In this document: in pieces, positions 22,683 to 34,875 of the stretch
Position numbering within the stretch: the stretch's first letter is position 1
Layout of the letters: the number at the start of each line of letters is the position of its first letter
Assembly (NCBI RefSeq): GCF_000512585.2
Contig: NC_089242.1
Span: 1,240,001 to 1,304,000, forward strand
DNA: 64,000 nt
Origin: Kwoniella bestiolae CBS 10118
Taxonomy: Eukaryota; Basidiomycota; Tremellomycetes; Tremellales; Cryptococcaceae
Direction of reading: 5' to 3'
Made by a program: the position numbers and the translations under genes
The notes under the pieces: generated by a model
The model's input: only the letters and a program-made list of their open reading frames with translations
The model's database searches: none
Told to the model about the DNA's origin: nothing

Positions 22683-25025
22683 ATGCCCCGCGATATCACT
22701 GTGAGTGACTTCACCGTATTCGTCTCACTCATCACACAGTACTTACTCCACTCGCCCTGCACAGCCTCCACCCCCTGCCCGCCCAACAAAACGAACCAGA
22801 GTCTACAGAGCATGCCAGTACTGCGTCAGTGCCAAAACCCGGTGCGAGGACGTAAGGCCAGAGGGATGTTTCATATGCAGACGGAAGGGCAAGGTGTGTT
22901 CGCTAGCTGGGTTGAGCAGTGCAGAGACCAACGGCAATGGGGCGCACGAGCCGAACGATGATTTATCAGAGAAGGTACAAAGGCAGGAAGAGAGGTACAG
23001 AGTTTTGGAAGAACGGTTCAACGCGCTCGAACATGCTTTTACCAATCGTGATGAGGCGACGCCCAAGGGTAGTGTGAGAAGTAATTTGGAGCATGCCCCA
23101 ACACCTTCAAGGTATTATACCAAGACCTCGCACCCGCTCTTACTCCAATCATGGCATGGGAGCACACCCATGTTCGACGAGAACCTGTTCAACCCCACCG
23201 ACCCGGACTCGTTGCCTGATGTGGTAGAGCTGGGTCTAATCAGCAGACCTCAGCTGGAGATGGGGTTCCAGCTGTAAGTGGAGAGGTCGGCTATGAACCC
23301 ATATAATCTGGGTATATCAATCTATAACTCACGATATGGCTGATCCCATCATCGCATAGGTTCAAACACAAATTCTCCTCGATCTACCCATTCCACACCT
23401 TCCTGCACACCTCCACCTCAGTCCCATGTCAGAGCTTCCTTACCCTCGCAATCCTATACTACATCAACAGCGACTGCTCAACCTCCGCGGGAGTCATCCC
23501 AGTGGATAATGCGGTGCTCATCGACCTGATTGAAAGATCAATTCTATCGTTGTTGTCCGGATCGACCAGTGCTGAGTCGATATTCGCATTGTTCATCCTA
23601 TCCTTTGCACCGACCAAGAAAAGTTTGTCGTCAAGGCAGCAGCCCAGCTCGTTGAGGGTTATCTCGCTGGCATATGATCTGGGGAAGAGTCTGGGTTGGA
23701 ATCAGAAGACCCATCTGGCTTCGAGGGGCGGTCTGAGGAACGGGTTGTTCGAAAGTTGGATGAGCAAGAAGTTGGATCTGGTGTTGTTGGTGAGTCACTT
23801 CGTGATACGTTGAGAGGTTTAACTGAGCATGCACCGCACTGGCAGTGGACAGCAATCATCAATCGGTACAACATGTAAGTGGTAATTCCCAGGTTTCTAC
23901 ACACTCATGCTCCCCCGCTTGCCCTGATATTTAGGCTTCAGCTGAGCTGACACAACCACCCAGCCTGCACATAATCTCCACGCCATACGACGTCCCCATC
24001 GAATCGCCCGCGCCGTACCTCCCAGACGACCACCCCTCCGCATCCGAGTCAGTTCGAATGACCATCACCCACCTTCGCAAAGAAGCCGAGCTCGTCAACC
24101 GCGTTAAGGGGTATATATACACGTTGTATCAGGTGGAATGTGAGATCGAGCTCGAGCCGGAGAGCTTGAGCCGGTGTATAGACGAGGTGAAGTGTATGAG
24201 GAAGGATCTGCATGACTTCAGAGAGGGGCTGAGCGGTGGAAGGGGTGGGATTGGTAGGTCATCGGTTCCTTTTCCTAGCGTGTGTGTCCATGGCTGATAC
24301 AAGTACATAAACATTCAGGACACGACTCGCTAGAATACGACTCAAAATGTATCGAGTTCGCCCTGATAATTAGACTGTCAGCTATCAACCAGAGCGTCCC
24401 CTCGCCCATCTCACTAGCCATCAAGTGGCTCGGTCTCTCCACCATTGGGCAGAACTACCTCCCCACAAGTCTCGCCCTGATCGATATCGTGCTCGCCCGC
24501 GCCAGCGAAGACGGTGGCGGAGCGGGGATATCGTCCCTGCCATCCTACCTGATCAATAGTATTTGCCTAGCTTACATCTGTCTCCGCCGATCGCTAGTCT
24601 ACATCTACGCGAACAGGAGGTCGATAGGCCAAGAAGAGAAAGTGCAGTATCGAGCTCAGGTCGACCTATTACTTCGTGCGCAGGATATCTTGATGGGTCT
24701 GGGGGGGACGCCAGAGCTGTTGGTGGATTATACGAATAGGCAGTTGGGCGATTTGGAGTCGATCGTCTTTCCAGTGGATCATCACGTGTCAAACTCGAAC
24801 CCAAATGATCAGCTGCATATCTCATCGACGGGTCCGGGTCAGATGATGGAGAGTACCAATATGGATTTGAATGTGAATATGAACCAGAACATGGATATGA
24901 CGATGCCTCATTTAGGTGTTGGGAATGGCGCCGGGGCTGTACCCATCGATTGGTCGAATTGGGATTGGTCGGCGTTGTTGGTGGACCCGTTTTCGTTTGA
25001 CATGGGCGTGGGGCCGGTGGAGTGA
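22683..25025 (+). CDS. Zn2Cys6 fungal transcription factor with middle homology region
   Basis: Exon 1 is only 18 nt (MPRDIT, 22683-22700). A GTGAGT intron then leads to the exon with the zinc cluster. The cluster is C-x2-C-x6-C-x7-C-x2-C-x6-C (ACQYCVSAKTRCEDV, then CFICRRKGKVC), a Gal4-type DNA-binding domain. It is followed by a basic and heptad-like helix (VQRQEERYRVLEERFNAL) for dimerisation. Downstream exons carry the fungal-specific factor domain (FHTFLHTSTSVPCQSFLTLA, SLRVISLAYDLGKSLGW, LHIISTPYDVPI). The C-terminus is Asn/Met-rich and acidic (MNQNMDMTMPHLG ... WSNWDWSALLVDPFSFDMG), a likely activation region. An upstream in-frame ATG at 22705 falls inside the first intron. The target genes are unknown. 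The start lies 1.66 kb from the divergent phytochrome gene. Confidence 0.88.
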
Positions 25026-25312
25026 TCTGTTCGATCACGAGATGAGGCCAGTCATGCACCTATGCAAAAGAGAGGAATCCTTGGACCAGTCCCAACAGTG
25101 CTTAGTAGCTGGTCATGGGGAACGATCATATGTCAAAAGATGAAATGCATTTCATATCAATTATAACAACATTCATATGTCCAGATCCAGATCCCCCAAT
25201 TCAATGATTCATGATTACCTCCAAGAAAGTGAAAAAGTCCATATTATACAATTATACAAATTTACCAACCCTTCAGATCTGTCTTCCTCTCTCAAAACCA
25301 AAGCAGAGAAGA

Positions 25313-26353
25313 TCATATAGCCGCAGCAACAATAACGACCCCTACGACCCCAGCCAGCCCAATCGACATGAACCCATTATCCACCTTCCTTGCTGAGCCT
25401 GAGTTTCCAGATCCGGTAGCAGACGCACTGGGTCTGTTCGATGCGGACGCAGTTATAGTTGAAGTGATGGGCCCTCGAGAGATGGACGAGGATGGATATG
25501 TCAGTGTGTCTGATATGGACGTGGACGTGGAGGTGAGTGAGATTGCTGATGAGGTTGGGGCTGAGCCTGATGAGGTGGAAGCGGACCCCGAGCTAGTTCC
25601 AGAAGAGGAGGGTAGGGTGATGGTTACGTTGGGTAGGGAGATGGGTTGGAATGGCGCTGAGGCACATTGGTTTATGTATGCTAATTTCAGGAAAGGGGTT
25701 AGCATCAGTAAATGTAGAGTACAAGATGACGTGATCCCCGGGTCCAAGATCTCGGAGCAATGTCCCAACACCAAACTCACAATCCAATATCCCCTGATAA
25801 ACTTGCCTCTCACTCTCGGAAGGATCCAGACTCAGCCCGCACTGGAGACACGACACATAATCCGCTTCGACCAGTGGTGTACACAGGCAGGTCGTATTCA
25901 ACGCATCGCCCGCTCCGCACGACTGGGAAGTGGGGATGTAAGCGACGCAGTGCGACAAAGGGGCGAGCTCAGAAGAGAACATGTGACGAGGGAGAGGGAG
26001 AGGGAAGACTCACAGCCAAAGCACGAGATATATCCTCGCATTCACCTTGACAGTTCCCCGGGAAGCTTGCTGAGCTACTCGACCCGGTGGCTGAGGAGGC
26101 AGAAGAGGTGCCGGTGGATGGTATACTGCTATTGCTGGGAGACGCAATGGAAGAAGAGGATATGGGTGTGGGAGGGGAGGTTTGGATGGTGAGGAGTGAT
26201 TCGGAGGTGGACGATGAGGAGGATGTGGGGTCTTGTGCGAGGACTGCATGTACATCTCAGCTTCAGCTTCGGGATTGTGGAAAAGGAGTAAAAATAGAGC
26301 TTACCCGATGATATCACCAGGGAGAGGAGTAGTATATATCGGGAAGATGTCAT
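25313..26353 (-). CDS. Secreted Ser-rich, cysteine-bearing GPI-type surface protein
   Basis: Exon 1 at 26353 gives a signal peptide (MTSSRYILLLSLVISSVLA) that is completed after a first intron. A Ser/Thr-rich linker (PTSSSSSTSESLL, SSATGSSSSASFPG) follows, then a cysteine domain: CQGECEDISRALA, HCVAYIPTSQSCGAGD, CLCTPLVEADYVSCLQCGL, and after the last intron YINQCASAPFQPISLP. The C-terminus is another Ser/Thr-rich stalk and ends in a hydrophobic tail (MSIGLAGVVGVVIVAAAI), which fits a GPI-anchor signal with a Gly/Ser cleavage zone. The cysteine layout is typical of basidiomycete wall proteins of unknown role and resembles, but is not clearly, a CFEM domain. Its gene converges on the Zn2Cys6 factor gene. 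A long frame on the opposite strand (25368-26192) is a shadow. Confidence 0.75.
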
Positions 26354-27230
26354 TGTATGACGTTTGATTCGGTTGGGTTCTGATGTGGATGTGCAGTACA
26401 GTGTTGATGAGATGAGCCAGCGTGGGTCAGCGAGAGAGATGTGAGATGTGAGATGTGATGGTGATTAGGTATAATGGTATGATGAGTGAATATCAAAAGG
26501 TTGAAGAGAGAACAAAGGGGGAAGGAGACTGAACCGTAAAAGTGGGAAATACGCAAAGCTTAATCCGGTAACTCTCACTCTGCTTTTGGCCAAAGGAACC
26601 AAACAACTCAGAGTTAGTCTCACTCAGCTAACAGTAAAGCTGTGCATGGGGCCACTCGATCCTGCTCTGGACTCAGAGCTAGGCTATGACATGCACAGAT
26701 CACCATCACCATCACCATCACCATCAACTATTCCCGGCCGGAACATGGTTGTGACTGTGTGCCTCTGTCAAGTTGGATCAAAGGATCTACATGGCTCAAT
26801 CTCGTTCCTAGGCTAATGATTGGGTACTAGTGCAATGACACATAGCACAGCGTGAAGAGAGGACAGATCATATATATTCATTTTTTTCAATTTCTACAGA
26901 TTACAATTATCGTTCACCTCTCTCCTATCTTTCTCCTGTCATCACCTTGTTCTCTCTTCTCTTTGATCGCACATTTCTCTTTCAAAATATGAACAAACAA
27001 ACACACAAACTACGAGCACCAAAATAAAGATGAGAAATGCAATTGATCGATTGGATGATGATGACGGAAGAAATCTAAGCTACAATTCACAGCGCTGAAA
27101 AATGATTATTCAAAAAGTAACAATTAAAAAGAACGGAAACCCCAAAACTCATTGACCATGACATCCTCCTCAAATCATTACCACTGACATCCTCGAATCA
27201 AACGATACAACTGATATCTCCTAACAGAAC
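26354..27230. other. Intergenic region with small (ATCACC)n repeat
   Basis: 877 bases lie between the promoter side of the GPI-type gene and the 3' end of the WOPR gene. It holds about four copies of ATCACC near 26699-26725 and an AT-rich 3'UTR-like part (26870-27130). No gene was seen. Confidence 0.5.
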
Positions 27231-29327
27231 CTAAACAATCGCCCCCGCATTTGACCTCACCCAGTCATCATGCTGGTGTATTGGCTGGACATACTGCCCG
27301 TTCGATCCGTTGCCGGCACCGTCGGACCACACGTTTGGAGCCGATTCAGCTACAGTCGATTGCGGGTGCACCCAGGGATCAGGTCCAGAAGCAGCGGTTT
27401 GGGAAGATTGTAATGGAGAGGGTTGTTGACCCGAGGTGATCCTACTCCCACCAGAGGTCGAGCCTGATCCAGCGGAGGAAGGGGGGTTACCGAAATCCGT
27501 CCTGGTGTTGATGGTAGGTAACAACCTGGATGTTGAGTCGGAGCCGCTGGAGCTGGGGGGTACTCCGCCGGGTTGTTGGTGCTGCGGGACAGGTTGCCAC
27601 GCTGCGTAGCCATGTGAAGGCGCAGTGGCGAACGTCGTGGTGGCAGGGGAGGTTATGGGCGACTGGATATGATGGGGATGATGACCGGGATGACCTCCGT
27701 GAGGATCAGGCCCACCGTCGGGAGGATAGAACGCTGAAAAGGTCGAAGGGGCTGTTGAAGGAGGGTGGTAACTGTATGGGTTGGGTTTCACATCGTACGA
27801 TGCCGTGTTGGGTGGCGAGTACATATTCTCAGGTGGCATAGGTTGTGACATTCGTCGATGAGGGAGGTTGGGCTGGTACTGCATTCCCCCGGATAGTCTT
27901 GGCGACGTCGCTGCTGCACCTCCGTATGGGTCATACCTCCTGCTTGAGCTTGAAGGTCGTATGGCTCCGGATGCGGAGGAATGGATCGAGCTGCTCGAGC
28001 TTTGACGAGCGAGTGATGGTGCGTAATGCATCGTTCCGATGGTGGGTGATTCGTAATATGTCGAGCCATGACTGCTGGGTCCGACGTACGATTGGGTATG
28101 AGGGGGTAACGGGACCGACATGGGGACGGTGACTGATCGGTTTCTGGGAGAGCCGACTCGAGGGGCGTGAGAGGTCATTTGGGGATATCCTGCTCCATCG
28201 TAGTATTCTCCGCTATGGGAGGAGGAGGCTGGAAAGGACTGGAAGGAGAACTGGCTATTGGGGGAGGTAGGCGATTGGGGTTCTTCCGCTTCGCCTCTGG
28301 GGTGGGGGGTCAGCGGGGGTATGTATGTGAAGGGGATGACTCAAATGAAGTGGTTGACTAATATGAAGTGAATGACTCAAATGAAGTGATTGACTCACCT
28401 GTACCTGTTGATCCCATCTGGACCACGTTCAATCATGGGTGGGAATCGAAAATTTTGTTTGTTGAGGTATTCTTGGCTGATCTCGAGCGAGGAGAGTTCG
28501 GGGATGGTGGATGGGGCTCGAAGTTTGCCGGCGAGTACGTCTTGTACGGAGTAGTAGGAGACCATGTGTTGGTTGAAGCCATTGACGGAGACGGACATGG
28601 TCTGCGGTAGTGTTTTAGCAAAGGTTGGTGTTCGCAGTGAATAACACTCACCTTCTTTACCAAACCACCCTCTTTGAACTTGTAACTATTGGTCAAACTC
28701 CCTACCAGCTGCCTCTCCCTTTGTCTGTCCATCGCACCTCCACCTTCACTGGCACTTCGAGGTCGAGCAAGCGCACCTTGACCAAGGGGAGGAGGTTCAG
28801 TCATGCCATGCATGGAAGATGACGATGGTGCGTCCATTACACTGGGCTGGATGTGGGTTGACAAACCGGTGGGAGAGTCGAATCCTGACATGCCTAGTGT
28901 TGCTGTGCCAGGTCGTCCGTGGGGGGTGCTACCGCTGGGGGAGGTTTCAGGTGGTGAGGTGGATGATTGTTTCGTGGGTGTGCCCGGTGATCGCTTATCT
29001 GTTTCTCGGTAGACCTAAAGGAGGGGTGTGAGTGAGTGATGATCCGGAGAAAGACATTTTACTCACCAAGAAATTGCCTAATATTCTACTTGGACTCCAC
29101 ACCAAACCATCCGTCCATCGTTTGATCCCACTCTCATGTTCATCAAACACAAAGACTGCTCCTGATTGTACCATGCCCCTTTCCCTCTCTATTAGTCTTC
29201 TGGTGACTCGAGGGATCATACCTCGGCGAGCAGCCTCGAATACGAGCAAAGCATCGAAGGTGGTCTCGATGTAACCTCGGAAAGGGGGGTCTAATGTGGG
29301 CGGTGGTGGGGATGAAGGGGTGGTCAT
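27231..29327 (-). CDS. LIV3: WOPR-domain (Gti1/Pac2 family) transcriptional regulator, Wor1/Ryp1/Liv3 type
   Basis: ATG is at 29327. The first exon encodes WOPR box 1 (FRGYIETTFDALLVFEAARR, then SGAVFVFDEHESGIKRWTDG and WSPSRILGNFLV), spliced to VYRETDKRS. A Pro/Ser linker of about 100 residues follows. WOPR box 2 is split by an intron (SYKFKEGGLVKK, then TMSVSVNGFNQHMVSYYS, LEISQEYLNKQNFRFPP). The remainder is Pro/Ser/Gly/Gln-rich and disordered, a likely transactivation region, and ends at the stop at 27231-27233. Wor1, Ryp1 and Liv3 control cell-type and morphology switches in fungi, and Wor1 is known to bind its own long promoter. The gene here also has about 6 kb of gene-free upstream DNA. 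The family is clear. The symbol is that of the Cryptococcus orthologue, and orthology itself is inferred. Confidence 0.9.
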
Positions 29328-29424
29328 GGTGGTGGTGTGGGTGTTGCTCTGTGTGGTGAATCGGTGATTTTGGTTGGGGTCGTAAGTGGGGAAAGCAGTT
29401 GATGAAGATAGACAATCAGCTTGT

Positions 29425-29438
29425 TGTTCATATATATA
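29425..29438 (-). promoter_or_regulatory. Possible TATA element of the WOPR gene
   Basis: On the minus strand CATATATATATG lies about 100 bases upstream of the ATG at 29327, followed by a CA-rich leader. The spacing suits a proximal start site, but other start sites further upstream are not excluded. Confidence 0.4.
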
Positions 29439-31632
29439 TGGTGTGGTCGAGATCGGTCGGATGGTTGAAAATTGTAGAAATTGACCGAACAGAGATCATA
29501 AACAGATAGGAAGACAAGTCGATCACAAGGTTTTTCGTTCTGGTCGACGAGGTGTATATCGAGATCAGATGGGAAGGGCGGATAAACTGATTACACACTC
29601 TTTCTGCTCAAACAAACGCAATGAGATGCTTATTTAACTGTAGACAAAAAGACATAAACGTTGGCGATCTTTTCGGGAGGGCGTGTATTTCTTCCGACAC
29701 AGATGGGACAAGAATGGGGGGGGTGTATAGCAAGAGGATGCGAGGTGTCGCCCGTCGATACCCGGTAGGGGGTCGTGGATGGTCACCAAGCCGGTTTCCG
29801 CGGTCAGAGGTGGGTGGGTATTACGAACGGACGACAAGGGGTTTACGAATAGATCTGGTTGGGGGGTGTAAGGATTGATGGAAGGAAGAGACCAAGATGG
29901 TATGAGCGGTGATAGAATGGGATGTTATAATGAGGTGTCGGTGAGGTGGGTTTGATATGAGATGGGATTACGTTAAAAATGACGGTAGCAGCAGAGGGTG
30001 GATATATTGAATTAAGGGTTCTTCGGAGTTAAGACTAATATAAGATTTTGGGTTTTCTCGTTTGCTCGTTTGCAGCGCTCTCTATTCCCCTGGCCAGTCC
30101 CGACCAAAGCAACAAGAGAGAGAGCAAGAGAGGTATTACGGTACGAGGAACAGCAGCATATCTTGGGTGCGCAAGGATCAGGAAAAACCAAGGAAAAATC
30201 CAATCCTCATTTCCAGCGGAATAATAATAACCAACCGATTCAATCGCCACTCCAACAACGAGAAAATTTGTTTGTACAGGTCTGGATCAGAGGGGAAAAG
30301 GGTTTGTTTCTTTTTTCACCGATACCGATACGAAAAGATGAATCGATCTCACAAGAAGAAAGAATAGAGGAGATCTCGAGAGCCACACTTTACTCACCCC
30401 TTTGGAATCGGATCGGTCTTCTTTCTTTCTTTTGTCTCCCGAGTTAATCCGTTCCGCGCTTACAGTTGTTGTTGGGTGAGAGCGTCTCGTTTCGTTTCCG
30501 GGAAAGAAGGAAAGAATGGAAGAATGCACTGTAAATTTGGTAAGGCGATCAGATCATATGTCACGTTAAAATAGCAAAATAGATTAAATCGTGTTCCGTG
30601 TCTGGGCTTTTGTTCGTGAAAAGCTCATGTCCGACAGTACAAGTCTGCAACTCGGTACCTGTTTTTGCGGACGACGGACTACGGACTACGGACGAACGGA
30701 ACTCACCAGGTGAAGAGGAGGAATATAAAATTTTCACCACTTCGGAAGTTGCGAGCTTGCCCGTGAAATCCAACTGAGTTATCGGGTTCAGCGCTTCCGT
30801 CGATCAGTCGAGTTGGATTGTTTTCCCACGACGGAGAAACTCGTCGATCGCAGTGTCGGAGAGGCGTTGGCGTTGGCTATGAGCGGGTTGTATGCTGACG
30901 CAAGCGAATGCCGTGATGGATGTCGTCGTCGTACGTTGGGTCGTTTCGGGGTGGTGGTATCGTTACACGGTGGTTGGGATTTGACTGCGATGTACAAGTC
31001 AACCCGGATCAGCAAAGAAAATCAACCGCGTGGGACACAGCAAGCGAGGATGGTGATGACGGATGCTCGTCCCAAAAAGGAAGGTAAGAATACGGTATGC
31101 GGACATACGAGTGAACCAGTGGATTCCGCAATGTTGTGGATGAAAAGGAACAAGGATGAAGATCAATGGCAAGGAAAGGTAGAAGAGAGGCATCATCCAT
31201 TACTGGTTGGTTGTCGTGTTTATAAGGTTAAAAGATGTGTATATATGAACAACGCAAGAGGTGAAAACAGATGATGGTAGTGATGGAAGAAGCACCAGTG
31301 GGATGTTGATACTTCACTACTGATGGTGGGATTATCGCACAGACACACAGACACACTCATTGCAGCACTAGTCACGGAACGGACCATGCGAGTGAGGTGG
31401 TGTTGGTATTGGTACAGTGGTGCCTGCGCATTGACACGCATTGACCCCCTCATCATGTTCAAGATCAAAAAAGATAACGTGACTAAGACTAAAAATCGGC
31501 AAGAAATAGATCTCCTCTCGTTCTTGGTATTACAGCCCAGGAAAAAACAACACCACGGTGGAGACGATTGATCCGAGTTAGATCAAAGCGGGGATCAAAA
31601 CCAATCAATCAAGAATCACCATCAAAAAAACG

Positions 31633-31682
<50 letters not shown>
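31633..31682. repeat. A50 homopolymer
   Basis: Fifty consecutive A on the plus strand, flanked by CG dinucleotides and shorter A7 and A6 runs. The length should be treated as uncertain because sequencing and assembly handle such runs badly. Confidence 0.95.
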
Positions 31683-31683
<1 letters not shown>

Positions 31684-32067
31684 GAAAAAAGGGTCCGGGG
31701 GACGATCTGTGGATAGCGTTGAGAAGCAATTCGCACACAAGGGGCTAGACGTGAAATGGCGCCAAGAAGGATCAAAAAGTATGGATGGGAGGGCACGACG
31801 ATCAATCATGGGCGATAGGAGCGTTCAACTCACAGGTTCACAGGCGTTTCTTCATTCACACAAAGCTTTGTACAAGAGTGGCTAAGCTGGATTGGCACGG
31901 ATCAGCAACTAACACGTCATCGCTGAAGCGCCGGGTGACTCACATTGGTCTTGTGACGGTGCGCACTACCTTGTTCACGGCGGAAGTGGTCGGTCTGAAT
32001 ACCACGGTCAGTTCGTGCTGCCCTATACACAGGTGGATAAACAGTCGAGATGAGATGAAAGAGCGAG

Positions 32068-32076
32068 TTAAAGTTG
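32068..32076 (+). promoter_or_regulatory. Candidate WOPR binding site
   Basis: TTAAAGTTG matches eight of nine positions of the published Wor1 core TTAAAGTTT. It lies about 2.7 kb upstream of the WOPR start. Confidence 0.25.
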
Positions 32077-34866
32077 TAACGAATGAACAGATCAAAGTGG
32101 GGAAAGGGGATAAATCATAAAGTCAACAGGGATCAACCCCTTTCATTGATGACAGCTTTCCATGACCAAGATGAACAAAGAACTACAGTGCGCCAACACC
32201 CAAATCTTCCTTTCATACCCGCCCTTCTTTTCTTCTCGAAGACCTTTCCGATTCGGAATGGAGTAGTCTGATGACGTGGAGTGTGGGGGTCTGTCCTTTC
32301 CGTCATGCCGCGGCGATAATATCTCGGTATGAATGTCGCAAAGGACTTTGGATGGTGAGGAGAAAGGAGAGATCATCGTGGATTGGTTCCGCAGAGACGT
32401 ATAAAGGAGGGGAGACACGGATCATGGTGGCGAGGGGATGTATAAAGGTATGTGTATTCCCATCGCGATGAAGAGAGTTCTGACGAAAACGGATACACAC
32501 TTACCAATTGTAGCTCAAGCTTAACGTTGTGTTTCGAGTTTCGAGTTTCGTTTCGACGGAAAGACAAAAGTCAAGTATGATTGACTCGGGAGGGGTGAGT
32601 TGGGGTGAGCTTGTTCTTGAGCCAAATCTGTGGGCTGTGGGGTGGTTGAGAAGTCTTGTTACGCCGTGTTCTTTGTCGCTGTTTGGTTTTGGTATATATC
32701 CCCGTGCGCGCAGAATCAATTGAGATTGACCAGATAGAGAGGTGGTTGCAATGCGAAAAGATGGATTCTCGTAAGGCCGGATCGACTTGGGAGAATTAAA
32801 CAAGGTTAATCGAATTACCCAGGTGACGTATCGTCGTACGTTGGTCTGCCAAGGTTGGTTTGTCTAAGACACTGAATCAGAGGCTTTCCCGAGCGACTGA
32901 ACAAATTTTATCCTAAACGAAAAGGCATCAGTTGAATGACACATTGTGGGTCTATATGTTTTATGCATCTGCTTCTGCTTCTGCTGCCATTCGCTCAGCT
33001 GACGTCAACAACCACCCCATGTCCCCCTCTTTGGCCAGTCACGTAACCCAGGATATTTGCTGGAATCAGATTAAAATTGGAGCTGTCACTCTCAATGTTA
33101 AAGCCAAATTGCCTTGGTTAGGGAAGAGAGAAACAAGGTTATTTCAGGCCGGGGCAAAGAGAGCAATAACGTAATCGGCAAGAGGTCGGTTCCCTCCATT
33201 TCCGCGGGGAAGCGCACCAACGAATATGATCCCCCTCTTCGCTAGATCTCTGCAAGTGCGGGCGCAGATGTAGTCGTCGTCTGGCCATTTATCTCTTGTC
33301 CCACGACCAATAGAGAAAATCCCTCAAATCGCAAAAAAAAAGGCAAAAGCAGAAACATAAATCACGTGACACGGACAAGACAATCGGTTACGTACCGTAT
33401 CGTCGTTTGCTGTTTCTCCTGCTCGGATCCTTTTTTTCCGTTCTAACAGCGAGCAATTTCCCACGCTATGAGAGAGCTAAGAGGATCGGGGGACCACACG
33501 ATGCCGCTGATTGGTGAGTGGGTTGTGTGTGTGATGGTGATGGTGGTTGCTGATGGGTGAGGTGTCGTTTCCAAAGGGTGTTGTTATATGTAAAGCGACA
33601 GGTGTGTGATGTAGTGACGATCTGTGTGCGATGCAAGGTTTTGGGTTTGGAGCGAGTCAACCGAGTTATGGTTATATATCCACGATGAGGGGATTAGGGG
33701 TTACCCAACGATGAATGACGACTTCAAGATGATCATCGAGATAGAGATGGGAGAAAAGATCAGATGGGAGAGAGTGTGTGATAAAATATGCATGACGAGA
33801 TTGCGACATGAGCTGGGTCGTGCATGCTTGCGTGCGTGCTCCCTCTCGATAACATAACGTATCGTTGCTCATGTCATGTCTGCCTCTGTGTCTGGGCAAT
33901 AACACTTGATAACATGGAGGAGGGTGAGGAGTCGGTTATCCGGTTATACCCAACTAGTCGTAGTCCCACTCCATCTTGTGCTAAAAGAATCGAGATAGCG
34001 CCGTGCCTGAGTATACAAATATGGGATGAGTGGAAACTGCCTGTAAAAGCAGCATTTGCCTTATCGCGTCTCGCTCACTCGATGACGGAATGGTTCGACG
34101 CCACTCAGCGCCTCCAGCATATGCATATTTATATTGCGACGCCTAACGAGAGGGGTTTTGTTGCATTCGACTCGATAACATGACCATGACCGGCGTGTTA
34201 ACGTCAGCTGCTCCAAGAAAACTTGGCGGTATAACACCTCGTGCCCATATGCAGCAGGATAACTTTGGAAGCTCCGTCGTTGTAAGACATCTCGCCGTGT
34301 GATACCCTGAATACGAGAATGACCCAGATACGTGGGAGGGGAAAGCAGGCAATGCAATTTGTCGTTCATGTCCGTGTGGTTTGCATAAAAAAGGTACAGT
34401 GATTTCTCATGCACGGATGTCGGTGTGTTTTTGCAAGTCAAGTCTGGACCAGAACTGCGTGGTACCTAATTGGTTTAATTTATCGTCTTTGCAGTTTCTT
34501 CAACATCCAACACGCTGAGATAGATGACGTCTGTAGAAGCTGTCGCTAGGCTTTGTGCCTGCATTAGCAGATCATGGTGCGTTTTTCTCAAGACAGACTA
34601 GTCCCGATTACTGGCGCAAGTGGTGGCGACAGGTAGGAGGTGGCGCTTAGTGGTTATTCGGCTCGCTTTGGCAATCTCAAGGGTTCGAAGCGCAGGCGTA
34701 GGAGTTTTATGAGCTCTAGAGATGCTTCCAGATGCTTTGGTCCGCGTGGAGATCGCATGGCATCCAAAGTATCCACCCAAGTTACCGGTATAACATCGTT
34801 GCGAGGGGTAAAAGTACCCTTTCACAATTTAGTTTGCGGGAACGATCAGAGAATCAACGTAAATGT

Positions 34867-34875
34867 TTAAAGTTC
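34867..34875 (+). promoter_or_regulatory. Candidate WOPR binding site
   Basis: TTAAAGTTC matches eight of nine positions of the published Wor1 core. It lies about 5.5 kb upstream of the WOPR start and 0.5 kb downstream of the OPT gene stop. Confidence 0.25.

Noticed and set aside
27845..28132. Open frames antisense to the WOPR C-terminal region
   Set aside because: Shadows of the Pro/Ser/Gly-rich sense frame.
30070..30447. 125-codon open frame in the WOPR upstream region
   Set aside because: Rich in Gln/Arg/Lys from a purine-rich strand, with no family resemblance and another overlapping frame on the same strand.
30813..31274. 153-codon open frame in the WOPR upstream region
   Set aside because: No motif, signal or splice context; composition is irregular and overlapping frames on both strands are open over the same stretch. 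It is treated as chance.
34640..34720. tRNA-like boxes (TTAGTGGTT and GGTTCGAAGC)
   Set aside because: The spacing in the A-box is wrong by two bases and no acceptor stem can be formed around the B-box-like word.
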